From the NCBI GenBank assembly GCA_012798535.1, contig JAAZMZ010000039.1:1-35109 (forward strand): DNA of 35,109 nt, written 5' to 3'. The translations under genes and the position numbers were made by a program. This document shows, in pieces, positions 23,448 to 32,622 of the stretch; the stretch's first letter is position 1, and each line of letters opens with the position of its first letter. The notes beneath the pieces were generated by a model. That model was not told the origin of the DNA and did not search any database. It saw only the letters and a program-made list of their open reading frames with translations. The DNA comes from Leptolinea sp. Lineage in GTDB: Bacteria > Chloroflexota > Anaerolineae > Anaerolineales > Anaerolineaceae.

Positions 23448-24440
23448 ATGGAAATCCTTAACGGTGTAAAAGAGCAGGACATGGTTGAGAATCAGACCGC
23501 CCTGTACGATGTGATCATCATCGGGGGCGGGCCGGCAGGAGCAACTGCCGCCATCTACACGGCACGGGCAGGCCTGAACACGCTGGTCGTTGATAAGGGA
23601 TTGACCGCCGGTGCACTGGGGATCACCGGCAAAATTGCCAATTATCCGGGCGTGTCTGAACCCATCAGCGGGGCTGACTTGCTCGAACAGATGCGCCGGC
23701 AGGCAGAATCTTTCGGTGCGAAATTTGTCTTTGACAGGGTTGTTGGGGCTGACCTGACATCACCGGAAAAGATCATTTTTGCCAATCAGGGAACCTATTC
23801 CGGCCGTACGGTGATCATTGCCACCGGTTCAATGGGACGCGGCTCTCGCATCAAAGGAGAAGACCGGCTGCTGGGAAAAGGGGTGTCATACTGCGCTACC
23901 TGCGATGGGGCTTTCTTCCGCGATAAAGAGGTTATCGTGGCCGGAAGCACTGATGAGGCTATCGAAGAAGCTCTCTTCCTGACACGCTTTGCCAGCCGGG
24001 TGCATTTTCTTTCCCCCACTCCTGAATTGAAAGCTCCCCGGAAAATGATTGACGAATTGGAAAAGAACATCAGGGTCAACCTGGTTAAAGGCGTCAGCCT
24101 GTCGGAAATTCTGGGCGAGAATAAAGTGGAAGGCGCACGCTTTGCAAAACGCGGTATGCCAGAAGAGATCATCCAGGCAACCGGAGCCTTCATTTATCTG
24201 CAGGGCGGGAAACCGGTGACGGATTTTCTGATGGGACAATTGGCATTGAGTGAATCCGGCTGCCTGTCTGTTGACGCCGAATTCCAGACAGCCATCCCCG
24301 GTGTATATGCCGTGGGGGATGTGTTATGCGATCACATTAAGCAGGCGGTCGTCGCGGCCAGCGAAGGAGCCGTCGCTGCTATCGCCCTGGAGAAGAACCT
24401 TCGCGGTCGGAGCAAGATGACGGTGGACTGGGCGAAATAG
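23448..24440 (+). CDS. Thioredoxin-reductase-like flavoprotein lacking NADPH motifs
   Basis: A 330-residue FAD-dependent disulfide reductase of the thioredoxin reductase family. The FAD motif GGGPAGATAAIY (about 26-37), the redox-active pair C149/C152 in SYCATCDGAFF and the C-terminal GVYAVGDVLCDHIKQ are all intact. In the NAD(P)H domain the usual GGGDSA reads GSTDEA (166-171), and the HRR phosphate-binding motif is replaced by SPT in a FLSPTPELKAPR stretch (187-198). Homologues with such changes in clostridia and cyanobacteria use ferredoxin or other donors, so NADPH may not be the electron source here. GGAG precedes the ATG at 23448. A second in-frame ATG at 23481 is possible. Confidence 0.85.
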   Translation: MEILNGVKEQDMVENQTALYDVIIIGGGPAGATAAIYTARAGLNTLVVDKGLTAGALGITGKIANYPGVSEPISGADLLEQMRRQAESFGAKFVFDRVVGADLTSPEKIIFANQGTYSGRTVIIATGSMGRGSRIKGEDRLLGKGVSYCATCDGAFFRDKEVIVAGSTDEAIEEALFLTRFASRVHFLSPTPELKAPRKMIDELEKNIRVNLVKGVSLSEILGENKVEGARFAKRGMPEEIIQATGAFIYLQGGKPVTDFLMGQLALSESGCLSVDAEFQTAIPGVYAVGDVLCDHIKQAVVAASEGAVAAIALEKNLRGRSKMTVDWAK

Positions 24441-24533
24441 GAACGACACGTTAAGGGTGATGCATCCGGTGCGGGGTTATGGGTACGGGATTGGAAAATC
24501 TCCGGAAACATGGCTCCTGCAACTGAATCTATT

Positions 24534-25508
24534 TCACTCCGTCCACAGGTCGGTACTCAGGTATTTCAACCCCGAATCACTGAGCAGCACCACCACGGTC
24601 TTTCCCCGGCAGGTCGTCTTGAGAAGTTGCACGGCAGCCGCCACATTGGCTCCTGATGAGAATCCGGCAAAGATGCCCTCTTCCTTCGCCAACCGTCGTG
24701 CGGTCAGCATAGCTTCTTCGTCCGTCACCTGCAGATACCCATCGATCAGGTTTTTATCGATTAATGGCAGGTCGGTCATGGAATATCCACCACCCTGAAT
24801 GCGATGATTCGGGTTGGTTACCGCCTCACCTTTGAAGGCTGCCGCTCCGGTCGGTTCCACCACAAAACATCGAATATCGGCGCGATAGTCTTTGAACGCT
24901 CTGGCACAGCCGTTGAATGAACTGCCTGTTCCAATAAAATCGCAGTAAGCGTCGAACCGGCCTCCGGTCTGTTGAATGATCTCGGGACCAGTATGCAGAA
25001 AATGAGCACGGGTGCTGCCTTCCAGGTGGAACTGATCCGCGCGAAAAGCATGACGTTCCCCGGTAATACGCCGGGCGGCTTCTTCCACCAGCGCCAGGTC
25101 GCCACCGGAAACCTTCCCCGGCGTGGAATCGGGAAGCTGGTCAACAAGAACCACTTCCGCGCCCAGGGCTTTCATCATGCGCGCCCGTTCCATGGAATTG
25201 CCCTTCGACATCACCGCCACGAAAGGATAACCCTTAACGCCACACACAATGGACAGGCCCGTACCTGTGTTACCGCTGGTCAATTCGACCACCGTCTGCC
25301 CGGGCTTAAGGCGGCCATCCGCTTCAGCCTCTTCGATCATCTGCAGCGCGTTGCGGTCTTTCTTGGAAAAACCCGGATTCAGGTATTCCAGTTTGGCCAG
25401 AATACGCCCGTCCAATCCCTTGGTAAATCGGGAGATTTCGATCAGTGGAGTATGACCGATAGCTCCGAGGACCGAATCAAGCAGAATATCTTGCCGGGTT
25501 TTATTCAT
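24534..25508 (-). CDS. cysK: PLP-dependent cysteine synthase family protein
   Basis: A 324-residue fold-type II PLP enzyme of the O-acetylserine sulfhydrylase family, which makes L-cysteine from O-acetylserine and sulfide. The PLP lysine is K50 in NPGFSKKDRNA. ELTSGNTGTGLS is the substrate loop, GTGSSFNG cradles the PLP phosphate, and SDSGLKYLSTDLW ends the protein. The PLP-lysine segment reads GFSKKDR rather than the usual GGSxKDR. A CysM or related beta-replacement activity cannot be excluded. AGGAGG-like GGAGG lies 5 nt before the ATG. The gene follows the threonine aldolase by 29 bp on the same strand, so the two may be co-transcribed. Confidence 0.87.
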   Translation of the reverse strand: MNKTRQDILLDSVLGAIGHTPLIEISRFTKGLDGRILAKLEYLNPGFSKKDRNALQMIEEAEADGRLKPGQTVVELTSGNTGTGLSIVCGVKGYPFVAVMSKGNSMERARMMKALGAEVVLVDQLPDSTPGKVSGGDLALVEEAARRITGERHAFRADQFHLEGSTRAHFLHTGPEIIQQTGGRFDAYCDFIGTGSSFNGCARAFKDYRADIRCFVVEPTGAAAFKGEAVTNPNHRIQGGGYSMTDLPLIDKNLIDGYLQVTDEEAMLTARRLAKEEGIFAGFSSGANVAAAVQLLKTTCRGKTVVVLLSDSGLKYLSTDLWTE

Positions 25509-25537
25509 ACTACCTCCACATGGGTCATTATCACAGA

Positions 25538-26569
25538 TCAGGAGAGCGCCGCCAGATCTTGCAGGAAGTCTTTTACAGCCTGTTCGGGGGTTGCCCAGGA
25601 AGTGACCAGACGCACAGATGAGTTATCGGCATTCACTTTGCTCCACACGTAGAACAGGTAAGACTCATTCAACTTTTCGATCACCCTGTTGGGAAAGATG
25701 GGGAAGATTTGATTGGTGGGTGAATCAAAAAGAAAGCCGTAACCCAGCTTTGAAATCCCCCCGACCAGACTTTCAGCCGAGGAGTTGGCGTGGCGCGCCA
25801 GGTCGTAGAACAGGTTGTCTTTGAACAATTCATCGAATTGAATCCCCAGCAGGCGGCCCTTGGCCAGCAGTGCGCCGTGCTGCTTGATGCAGTAACGGAA
25901 TTCGGGTTTGAGCAGGGGATTATTGATTACAATGGCTTCGCCGATCAATGCGCCGTTCTTGGTTCCGCCGATATAGAAAACATCCACCAGCGAACTGAGT
26001 TCCTTGAGATCAAGATCGGATTTACTGGAAGTCAATCCACAGCCAAGGCGGGCGCCGTCCACATAGAGGATAAGGTTAAATTTTTTACATAACACAGAAA
26101 GCTCGCGCATCTCTTTCGCGGAATAAATTGTCCCCACTTCGGTGGACTGGGAAATGTAGACCGCCCGGGGTTTCACCATGTGTTCAAAATAGTGCTCGTC
26201 CACCACAGCCTGTATCTCTTCCGGAGTGATCTTACCGTCTCTGCCTTTCACGGCATTGATCTTATGTCCGGTGGCTTCAATGGCGCCGGTCTCATGTACG
26301 CAGATGTGCCCAGAATCGACGGCGATCACCGACTCGAACGGCCGTAAAAACGAGTCAAGTACCAGCGCGTTGGCCTGCGTGCCTCCACTGACAAGGTGGA
26401 TATCAGCCTGTGGATTGCCGGCCGCCGCACGAATGCGTTCGATGGCAGACAGACTGAACCGGTCCTCTCCATAGCCGACCTCCTGGATAAGATTACTTTT
26501 GGCCAGAGCTTCAATAATGCGCGGATGAGCTCCTTCAGAGTAATCATTTTGGAAGTTATATTTGATCAT
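25538..26569 (-). CDS. ltaE: Low-specificity L-threonine aldolase family
   Basis: A 343-residue fold-type I PLP enzyme that splits threonine (and often allo-threonine) into glycine and acetaldehyde. N-terminal FQNDYSEGAHPRIIEAL and YGEDRFS are family hallmarks. SGGTQANALVLDSFL binds the PLP phosphate, VDGARLG carries D171, and YIGGTKNG carries the Schiff-base lysine K204. The length is typical. AGGA lies about 9 nt before the ATG. It lies upstream of the cysteine synthase gene, a reasonable amino-acid metabolism pair. The related beta-eliminating lyases are a less likely alternative. Confidence 0.9.
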   Translation of the reverse strand: MIKYNFQNDYSEGAHPRIIEALAKSNLIQEVGYGEDRFSLSAIERIRAAAGNPQADIHLVSGGTQANALVLDSFLRPFESVIAVDSGHICVHETGAIEATGHKINAVKGRDGKITPEEIQAVVDEHYFEHMVKPRAVYISQSTEVGTIYSAKEMRELSVLCKKFNLILYVDGARLGCGLTSSKSDLDLKELSSLVDVFYIGGTKNGALIGEAIVINNPLLKPEFRYCIKQHGALLAKGRLLGIQFDELFKDNLFYDLARHANSSAESLVGGISKLGYGFLFDSPTNQIFPIFPNRVIEKLNESYLFYVWSKVNADNSSVRLVTSWATPEQAVKDFLQDLAALS

Positions 26570-26884
26570 ATTACGATTCCTGACAGCGTTGTTTATGGAT
26601 ATATTTGTCTCGTATCATACGGCATAAGGTTTTTCACATAGAGATAATGATTTCATGATTTTACGAGCATTTTCTGAAAACGATGCTAAATTCCCCCATT
26701 TTGACCATCTCCAAGTTAAAGCAGCCTCCGCCGGGGGTGGTCAGATACCCGGCGGAGGCTTTCGCCAAAGGAGGAGACAGCGATATGATCCAGAGAGTGA
26801 GTTCGGTTTGTTGAACTATCCTAGTTATAACCTCATCAGAGTTGTCTGACCATTGTCGAAAGTCACGTTTCTGTCAGATAACAC
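26570..26884. other. Intergenic stretch containing a perfect 13-bp GC-rich hairpin
   Basis: About 315 bp between two minus-strand genes with no convincing gene. AGCCTCCGCCGGG (26723-26735) and CCCGGCGGAGGCT (26748-26760) form a perfect stem with a 12-nt loop. The flanks hold only short T-tracts (TTT on the plus side, CTTTAA on the minus side), so it is at best a modest terminator for the DNPH1-like gene ending at 26885. The remaining sequence is AT-rich and should contain the threonine aldolase promoter, but no clear -35/-10 pair was found. Confidence 0.55.
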
Positions 26885-27310
26885 TCACTCTCTGCAGACT
26901 GTCGTTAAGAAGACCTTCATATCCCGCACCGCCTCTTCCACAGTCGAATAACAGCAAAAATGAAAGAGCGGCGATGGATTACCAAGTATCATCTTGGAGA
27001 CATGGATACCTTTTTGGTAGCAGCAGAAGATGGGCTTGCCAAGGGCTTCAGCCATGGCGATTTCGTACCCCACGCCGTGTGAAGGAGTGGAAATCTCCGC
27101 CACCAGAGCGTCACAACCGGTAAGCCAGTCGACATCCCGCTGATAGATATCACCGGGATCCACCACCTTTTCCAGGTACAGAATTCGATCATCAGAAAGA
27201 TGGGCTGTCGGGACAATATGACCATCTTCCAGCAGGGCTTCCACCAGTTGTTGGTAAACCGGCTGTTCTTTACGTCCGCCGGTGATGGAACAGGAAAAGT
27301 AAATGTTCAT
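26885..27310 (-). CDS. Nucleoside 2-deoxyribosyltransferase-like protein (DNPH1/Rcl-like)
   Basis: A 141-residue cytosolic protein of the nucleoside 2-deoxyribosyltransferase superfamily. The start YFSCSITGGRKEQPVYQQLV, the IYQRDVDWLTGCDALVAEIS block and the STPSHGVGYEIAMAEALGKPIF block with its catalytic glutamate closely follow the DNPH1 (Rcl) pattern. DNPH1 enzymes hydrolyse the N-glycosidic bond of 5-hydroxymethyl-dUMP and related deoxynucleotides, which fits nucleotide sanitation. A transferase role is the alternative. No strong Shine-Dalgarno precedes the ATG. It is divergent from the LysM lipoprotein gene. Confidence 0.85.
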   Translation of the reverse strand: MNIYFSCSITGGRKEQPVYQQLVEALLEDGHIVPTAHLSDDRILYLEKVVDPGDIYQRDVDWLTGCDALVAEISTPSHGVGYEIAMAEALGKPIFCCYQKGIHVSKMILGNPSPLFHFCCYSTVEEAVRDMKVFLTTVCRE

Positions 27311-27432
27311 TTTTCCAGGATTTTTCCAGACAGGAAATGGTATGGCGCGCTTCTTGCATCTTAGCCGGTACAGTTCAATACCAGGTAATTCTGGCGGTAG
27401 AAGCCGCCTGTGGAAATGGAAGGAGCACTAAA

Positions 27433-28029
27433 ATGAAAAGGATATTTAACGCCCTTTCCGTGGCATCAATTCTAATGCTTTTACTGGCCAGCGGGTGCCA
27501 GATGAAAGCTTCCAGGGTGTCTACCGCTCGGCCAACCCCTGCCGTTCTGACCCTGCTTGATGAACAGAAACCGGCGGGCGCAAAACCAACGGCTGCTCCC
27601 AAAGCCGCCGTTCCTAAAGCAGTATCGTCCAGCAGCGAGAGTGATGAGGATGATGAAGAAGTAGAACCGACACCAGATCTTCACCGTCCCGAAACATATT
27701 CCCTCAATAAAGGGGAATGGCCTTTCTGTATCGCACGACGTTACAATCTGAATCCCATCGATCTATTGAGCGCCAATGGACTTTCCCTCGAATCGAAGCC
27801 GGATGTAGGTTTTGTGTTGAAAATTCCGCAAACGGGAGAATGGCCGGAAAGCCGCTTCGGTCACCGCTATATCCGCGAACATCCCGCCATGTATGAAGTT
27901 CATGCTGGCGATACATTCAATATCATCGCTTGCAGGTACGGTGATGTAGATCCCAGTGCTATTGTCGAAGCCAACGAGATCCCCGAACCGTATGACGTAC
28001 CGGTAGGCAGAATCATTCGTATCCCCTGA
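27433..28029 (+). CDS. LysM-domain lipoprotein
   Basis: A 198-residue secreted protein. The N-terminus is a lipoprotein signal peptide with an ASGC lipobox, giving a lipidated cysteine at about residue 22. A long disordered linker rich in Pro, Ala and Lys follows, then a run of Ser and acidic residues (about 63-76). Two LysM modules follow: YSLNKGEWPFCIARRYNLNP, and YEVHAGDTFNIIACRYG ending in VGRIIRIP. It probably binds peptidoglycan without cutting it, since no catalytic domain is present. The ATG at 27433 has AGGAG 7 nt upstream. A strong terminator follows the stop. Confidence 0.85.
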   Translation: MKRIFNALSVASILMLLLASGCQMKASRVSTARPTPAVLTLLDEQKPAGAKPTAAPKAAVPKAVSSSSESDEDDEEVEPTPDLHRPETYSLNKGEWPFCIARRYNLNPIDLLSANGLSLESKPDVGFVLKIPQTGEWPESRFGHRYIREHPAMYEVHAGDTFNIIACRYGDVDPSAIVEANEIPEPYDVPVGRIIRIP

Positions 28030-28076
28030 GTTACGGGTATTCCGAGATCTCCTCGATAGAATCTCGATCCATCCTC

Positions 28077-28114
28077 AAATGAAAAGACGCACCCGCCAGT
28101 GCGTCTTTTCATTT
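28077..28114 (+). terminator. Intrinsic terminator after the LysM lipoprotein gene
   Basis: AAATGAAAAGACGCAC (28077-28092) pairs perfectly with GTGCGTCTTTTCATTT (28099-28114) around a 6-nt loop. The TTTTCATTT end serves as the U-tract. It lies 47 nt after the stop codon. Confidence 0.85.
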
Positions 28115-28213
28115 CTCCTGATCCCTTCCAATACATATTCCCGAATGGGTGACTTAACTCGCGCTATTATCTCGTTTTAACCGGAAACCATCAAAAAGAC
28201 CTCGGGAACGGGG

Positions 28214-28219
28214 TATAAT
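28214..28219 (+). promoter_or_regulatory. -10 hexamer of the Nudix gene
   Basis: A perfect TATAAT preceded by GGGG. No good -35 is seen at 17 bp. The predicted 5' UTR is about 35 nt. Confidence 0.45.
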
Positions 28220-28260
28220 AATCGGCAGAAAATATTACCTGCGATCCCCCCGAAGATACA

Positions 28261-28797
28261 ATGAACTTTGAATGGTTAAGTGAAGAAGAGATCTACCACG
28301 GTCGAGTTTTTGCCGTTGAAAAAGTACATGTCCGTTTACCGGATGGTAGAAAGACAACATACGATTATGTGAAACATACTGGCGCCGTAACCATGGTACC
28401 GGTTGACGACCAGGGTCGCATCTGGTTTGTCAGACAATACCGTATGGGTGTGAAAGGAATCTTGCTGGAACTTCCCGCCGGAACGTTGGAAGAAAATGAA
28501 GATCCGGCTGTGTGCGCCGCCCGCGAGGTACGTGAGGAAATCGGCATGGCCGCAGATAATGTGACCAAACTGGGCGAATTTTTTCTGGCTCCCGGTTATT
28601 CCTCCGAGTATATGCATGTCTACCTGATGACCGGGCTTCATCCATCACCCCTCAAACACGATGATGATGAGTTCCTCGAGACCGAAGCCATTCCAATAGA
28701 AAAAGTCCTTGAAATGGTCAATAACGATCAGATTCGTGATGGAAAAACACTGGCCTGCTTGATGCTGGCCTTGCGGAGCCTGAAAAAAGCTGCATGA
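28261..28797 (+). CDS. Nudix hydrolase, ADP-ribose pyrophosphatase type
   Basis: A 178-residue Nudix hydrolase. The Nudix box reads GTLEENEDPAVCAAREVREEIG, split here as G-x5-E-x7-REVREEIGM, and matches the consensus fully. The preceding WFVRQYRMGVKGILLELPAG segment and the following FFLAPGYSSEYMHVYL segment are typical of the ADP-ribose pyrophosphatase (NudF-like) branch, which cleaves ADP-ribose to AMP and ribose 5-phosphate. The start ATG has only a weak GAAG upstream. The gene lies alone between the LysM lipoprotein terminator and the PFOR promoter. Confidence 0.9.
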   Translation: MNFEWLSEEEIYHGRVFAVEKVHVRLPDGRKTTYDYVKHTGAVTMVPVDDQGRIWFVRQYRMGVKGILLELPAGTLEENEDPAVCAAREVREEIGMAADNVTKLGEFFLAPGYSSEYMHVYLMTGLHPSPLKHDDDEFLETEAIPIEKVLEMVNNDQIRDGKTLACLMLALRSLKKAA

Positions 28798-28825
28798 TAA
28801 CTGTTTTTTCGGTGATTTTTAGTAC

Positions 28826-28854
28826 TTATTGAGGCAATAACGGAGACCTATACT
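28826..28854 (+). promoter_or_regulatory. Probable nifJ promoter
   Basis: TTATTG (28826-28831) and TATACT (28849-28854) are separated by 17 bp. The predicted leader is about 100 nt long. It ends in a stem-loop at 28908-28933 (ACCG and AGCGG arms pairing with CCGCT and CGGT) just before the GGAG ribosome binding site. Confidence 0.45.
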
Positions 28855-28958
28855 TTTCATTGGATGATTAACCCTGCCAGTCTGGCAAGTTTATATCAGT
28901 AAACCCAACCGAGCGGCAAAACCGCTGCCCGGTAATTTTTGTGAATGGAGTAAGCCAA

Positions 28959-31900
28959 ATGCCGCGAGAAAAAGTAACTCTTGATGCAAACGAAGCTGTA
29001 GCAGATATCGCCTACAAGCTCAGCGAAGTCATCGCCATCTTCCCCATCACTCCCTCATCCACCATGGGTGAATGGTCTGATCAATGGGCAGGCGCCAAAA
29101 TGCCGAACCTCTGGGGAACAGTTCCATCGGTCATGGAAATGCAATCGGAAGGCGGCGCAGCCGGCGCTGTGCATGGTGCTTTGCAGACCGGCTCTCTGAC
29201 CACCACCTTTACCGCCTCTCAGGGTCTGCTGTTGATGATCCCCAACATGTTCAAGATCGCCGGTGAATTAACCGCAACAGTCTTCCATGTTTCAGCCCGC
29301 GCTCTGGCTGCACATGCGCTTTCCATCTACGGTGATCACAGTGATGTCATGGCCGCCCGCGCGACCGGTTTTGCCATGATCACCTCCCGCTCGGTTCAGG
29401 AAGCTCACGATATTGCCCTCATCGCTCACGCCGCTACACTCGAAGCGCGCGTGCCATTCGTACACTTCTTTGACGGTTTCCGGACGTCAGCCGAGGTAAA
29501 CAAGATTGAGCGTCTGACCAACGATGACATCCGCGCCATGGTGGATGAAAAATTCGTCATCGAACATCGCAAACGCGCCCTGTCCCCCGATCGCCCGGTT
29601 CTGCGTGGTACTGCTCAGAATCCTGACGTGTACTTCCAGGGCCGCGAAACGGTCAATCCCTTCTATGCCGCCACTCCGGCAATCGTCCAGAAATACATGG
29701 ATAAATTTGCCAAGATCTCCGGTCGCAGCTACCACATCATGGAATACTACGGCCCGAAAGACGCCGAAAATATCATTGTGATGATGTGCTCTGGCGCCGA
29801 GACGGCGGAAGAAACCGCCTACTATCTGAACAAGAAGGGTGAAAAAGTCGGTGTTGTGAATGTCCGCCTCTTCCGCCCGTTCCCCTCTGCCGAATTTGTC
29901 AAAGTCCTGCCGGCCACTGTCAAGAAGATCGCCGTACTGGACCGCACCAAGGAACCCGGCGCCACCGGCGAACCTCTCTACCAGGATGTTGTGACCGCCA
30001 TCAACGAAGGTCTGACCAACGGTTTCGCGCCCTTTAAAACAACCCCCATTATCGTTGGCGGCCGCTACGGTCTTTCCTCCAAAGAATTTACTCCGGGTAT
30101 GGTTAAAGGTGTCTTTGACGAACTCAAGAAAGCCTCACCGAAGAACCATTTCACCATCGGTATCAATGACGATGTCAGCCACAGCAGTCTGGATTATGAT
30201 CCTGACCTGGATATCGAGAATCCGGAAACAGTCCGCTGCGTGTTCTTCGGTCTGGGCGCCGATGGAACAGTGGGCGCCAACAAGAACTCCATCAAGATCA
30301 TTGGTGAAGAGACGGATAATTTTGCCCAGGGTTATTTCTACTACGACTCCAAGAAATCCGGTTCGGTTACCATTTCGCATCTGCGCTTTGGCCCCAAGCC
30401 GATCCATGCCCCGTACCTGATCCGCAAAGCTAATTTCGTAGCCTGCCACCAGTATTCCTTCCTGGAACGGTTCGACATGACCCGCTACGCTTTACCGGGC
30501 GCCGTTTTCCTGCTGAACAGCATCTACGGCCCGGAAGAAGTGTGGGATAAGCTGCCCCAGGAAGTCCAGAAGGACATTATCAGCAAGAAGCTCAAATTCT
30601 ATTCCATCGACGCCAATGAGGTTGCCCAGCAGACCGGTATGGGCGGCCGCGTCAATACCATCATGCAGACCTGTTTCTTCGCCATTTCCGGCGTTCTACC
30701 GCGCGAACAGGCCATCGCTGAGATCAAGAAATCCATCAAGAAAACCTATGGCAAACGCGGCGAAGCCGTTGTCAAGCAGAACTATGCCGCTGTAGATGCC
30801 GCTCTGTCACACCTGCATGAGATCAAGTATCCGGATAAAGTTACCAGCAAATTCACCCGCCGCCCGAGTGTTTCACCGGCCGCGCCGAAATTTGTCAAAG
30901 ACGTCCTCGGGCAGATGATCATCTTTGAAGGTGATGAGCTTCCCGTTTCCGCCATGCCTGTCGATGGCACCTACCCAACCGGCACATCACAGTGGGAAAA
31001 ACGCAATATCGCCCTCGAGATCCCCGTCTGGGATCCAGATACCTGCATCCAGTGCGGCAAATGTTCCTTCGTCTGCCCGCATGCTGTCATCCGCCAGAAA
31101 GTCTATGATCCGAAAAACCTGGCAAAAGCTCCCGCCACGTTCAAATCCGTCGATGCCAAGTTCAAAGAACTACCCGGCATGAAATTCTCCATCCAGGTAG
31201 CCCCTGAAGATTGCACCGGATGCGGTCTGTGCGTCGAAGCCTGTCCGTCTAAGAACAAAGCGGATGCCAGCCGTAAAGCCATCAATATGGCCGACCAGCC
31301 ACCCATTCGCGAACAGGAACGGGGCAACTGGGAATTCTTCCTCACCATTCCCGAAACCGACCGCTCCGCTTTCCAGCCAACCACCGTTAAGAATTCACAA
31401 CTCCTGCAGCCTCTATTTGAGTTCTCCGGTGCCTGCGGGGGCTGCGGTGAAACCCCCTATATCAAACTGGCCTCCCAGCTCTTCGGAGACCGCATGGTGG
31501 TAGCCAACGCCACCGGCTGTACTTCCATCTACGGCGGCAATCTGCCCACCACCCCATGGTCTCAGAATAAAGAAGGACGCGGTCCGGCCTGGTCGAACTC
31601 ATTGTTCGAAGATAATGCTGAGTTCGGTCTTGGCATGCGCCTGACCATCGATAAACAGACTGAGTTCGCCCGTGAATTGCTTCAGAAATTTGCATCCGTT
31701 CTGGGTGAAAGTCTGGTGAACGACCTGCTCAAAGCAGACCAATCCACCGACGCCGGCATCAAAGCTCAGCGCGAGCGTGTTGATATTGTGAAGAAGAAAC
31801 TGGCCGGGAACAAAGACGTTCTGGCCCAGGAACTTCTTTCTATTGTCGATGTTCTCGTGAAGAAATCGGTCTGGATCATCGGCGGTGACGGCTGGGCGTA

Positions 31901-32531
31901 CGATATCGGTTACGGTGGCCTCGATCATGTACTGGCTTCCGGCCGCGATGTGAACGTGCTCGTTCTGGATACCGAAGTGTATTCGAACACCGGCGGGCAG
32001 GCTTCAAAAGCCACCCCGCGTGCCGCGGTTGCCAAGTTCGCCGCCCGCGGTAAAGGGCTTCCCAAAAAAGATCTGGGTATGATCGCCATGGCCTATGGAT
32101 ACATCTATGTTGCCCGTGTGGCTCTGGGTGCCAATGATGCGCAAACCCTGAAAGCCTTCCTGGAAGCCGACGCCTACGATGGCCCGTCATTGATCATTGC
32201 CTACAGCCACTGCATTAATCAGGGTCTCGATATGCGCCGCGGCCTTGACCAGCAAAAAGCGGCCGTCAATTCCGGCATGTGGCCGTTGTACCGCTACAAT
32301 CCGGTGCTGGCCGATCAGGGCAAGAACCCTCTGATACTTGACTCCAAGGATCCGACCATCCCGGTCTCCGAGTACGCGTACAAAGAAACCCGCTACCGCA
32401 TGCTTCTGCAATCGGATGAATCACGCGCTGAACTGTTGATGAAACAGGTCAGCGAGGATGCGGCCAAACGTTGGGATCTCTACAAATCCATGGCAGCGGT
32501 TGAATATAAACCCACAAAACCTGAAGCTTAA
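28959..32531 (+). CDS. nifJ: Pyruvate:ferredoxin (flavodoxin) oxidoreductase, single-chain
   Basis: A 1190-residue fused PFOR that converts pyruvate and CoA to acetyl-CoA, CO2 and reduced ferredoxin. The N-terminal domain I has LSEVIAIFPITPSSTMGEW. A ferredoxin-like domain carries two 4Fe-4S motifs, CIQCGKCSFVCP (from C696) and CTGCGLCVEACP (from C752). The TPP domain holds the third-cluster cysteines in CGGCGE (C826, C829) and C1085 in YSHCINQG, plus the Mg-TPP motif GDGWAYDIGYGG and YSNTGGQAS. The length is typical of the homodimeric enzyme. The ATG at 28959 is chosen because GGAG lies 9 nt upstream and the conserved start begins there. A DHODH-like gene follows. Confidence 0.97.
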   Translation: MPREKVTLDANEAVADIAYKLSEVIAIFPITPSSTMGEWSDQWAGAKMPNLWGTVPSVMEMQSEGGAAGAVHGALQTGSLTTTFTASQGLLLMIPNMFKIAGELTATVFHVSARALAAHALSIYGDHSDVMAARATGFAMITSRSVQEAHDIALIAHAATLEARVPFVHFFDGFRTSAEVNKIERLTNDDIRAMVDEKFVIEHRKRALSPDRPVLRGTAQNPDVYFQGRETVNPFYAATPAIVQKYMDKFAKISGRSYHIMEYYGPKDAENIIVMMCSGAETAEETAYYLNKKGEKVGVVNVRLFRPFPSAEFVKVLPATVKKIAVLDRTKEPGATGEPLYQDVVTAINEGLTNGFAPFKTTPIIVGGRYGLSSKEFTPGMVKGVFDELKKASPKNHFTIGINDDVSHSSLDYDPDLDIENPETVRCVFFGLGADGTVGANKNSIKIIGEETDNFAQGYFYYDSKKSGSVTISHLRFGPKPIHAPYLIRKANFVACHQYSFLERFDMTRYALPGAVFLLNSIYGPEEVWDKLPQEVQKDIISKKLKFYSIDANEVAQQTGMGGRVNTIMQTCFFAISGVLPREQAIAEIKKSIKKTYGKRGEAVVKQNYAAVDAALSHLHEIKYPDKVTSKFTRRPSVSPAAPKFVKDVLGQMIIFEGDELPVSAMPVDGTYPTGTSQWEKRNIALEIPVWDPDTCIQCGKCSFVCPHAVIRQKVYDPKNLAKAPATFKSVDAKFKELPGMKFSIQVAPEDCTGCGLCVEACPSKNKADASRKAINMADQPPIREQERGNWEFFLTIPETDRSAFQPTTVKNSQLLQPLFEFSGACGGCGETPYIKLASQLFGDRMVVANATGCTSIYGGNLPTTPWSQNKEGRGPAWSNSLFEDNAEFGLGMRLTIDKQTEFARELLQKFASVLGESLVNDLLKADQSTDAGIKAQRERVDIVKKKLAGNKDVLAQELLSIVDVLVKKSVWIIGGDGWAYDIGYGGLDHVLASGRDVNVLVLDTEVYSNTGGQASKATPRAAVAKFAARGKGLPKKDLGMIAMAYGYIYVARVALGANDAQTLKAFLEADAYDGPSLIIAYSHCINQGLDMRRGLDQQKAAVNSGMWPLYRYNPVLADQGKNPLILDSKDPTIPVSEYAYKETRYRMLLQSDESRAELLMKQVSEDAAKRWDLYKSMAAVEYKPTKPEA

Positions 32532-32551
32532 TTTTGAAATAACGTTATACG

Positions 32552-32583
32552 CCCGGCGAGGAAATCCTCGCCGGGTTCTTTTT
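32552..32583 (+). terminator. Intrinsic terminator after nifJ
   Basis: CCCGGCGAGGA (32552-32562) and TCCTCGCCGGG (32565-32575) form a near-perfect stem, followed by TTCTTTTT. It lies between nifJ and the DHODH-like gene, so the latter depends on read-through or on a weak promoter (TATAGT at 32591-32596). Confidence 0.9.
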
Positions 32584-32622
32584 ACCGCGTTATAGTAATA
32601 GAGACAGGAAGGAGAAGAGTAA

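Noticed and set aside
24441..24533. Gene or terminator between the TrxR-like and cysteine synthase genes
   Set aside because: The 93-bp convergent gap shows no clear hairpin and no frame with support.
26655..26849. Small plus-strand frame between the threonine aldolase and DNPH1-like genes
   Set aside because: It runs through the perfect GC-rich hairpin, and the protein is low-complexity Gly/Arg with no motif.
28782..28811. Terminator after the Nudix gene
   Set aside because: Only an A6/T6 pairing around the stop codon; too weak to call without a GC stem.
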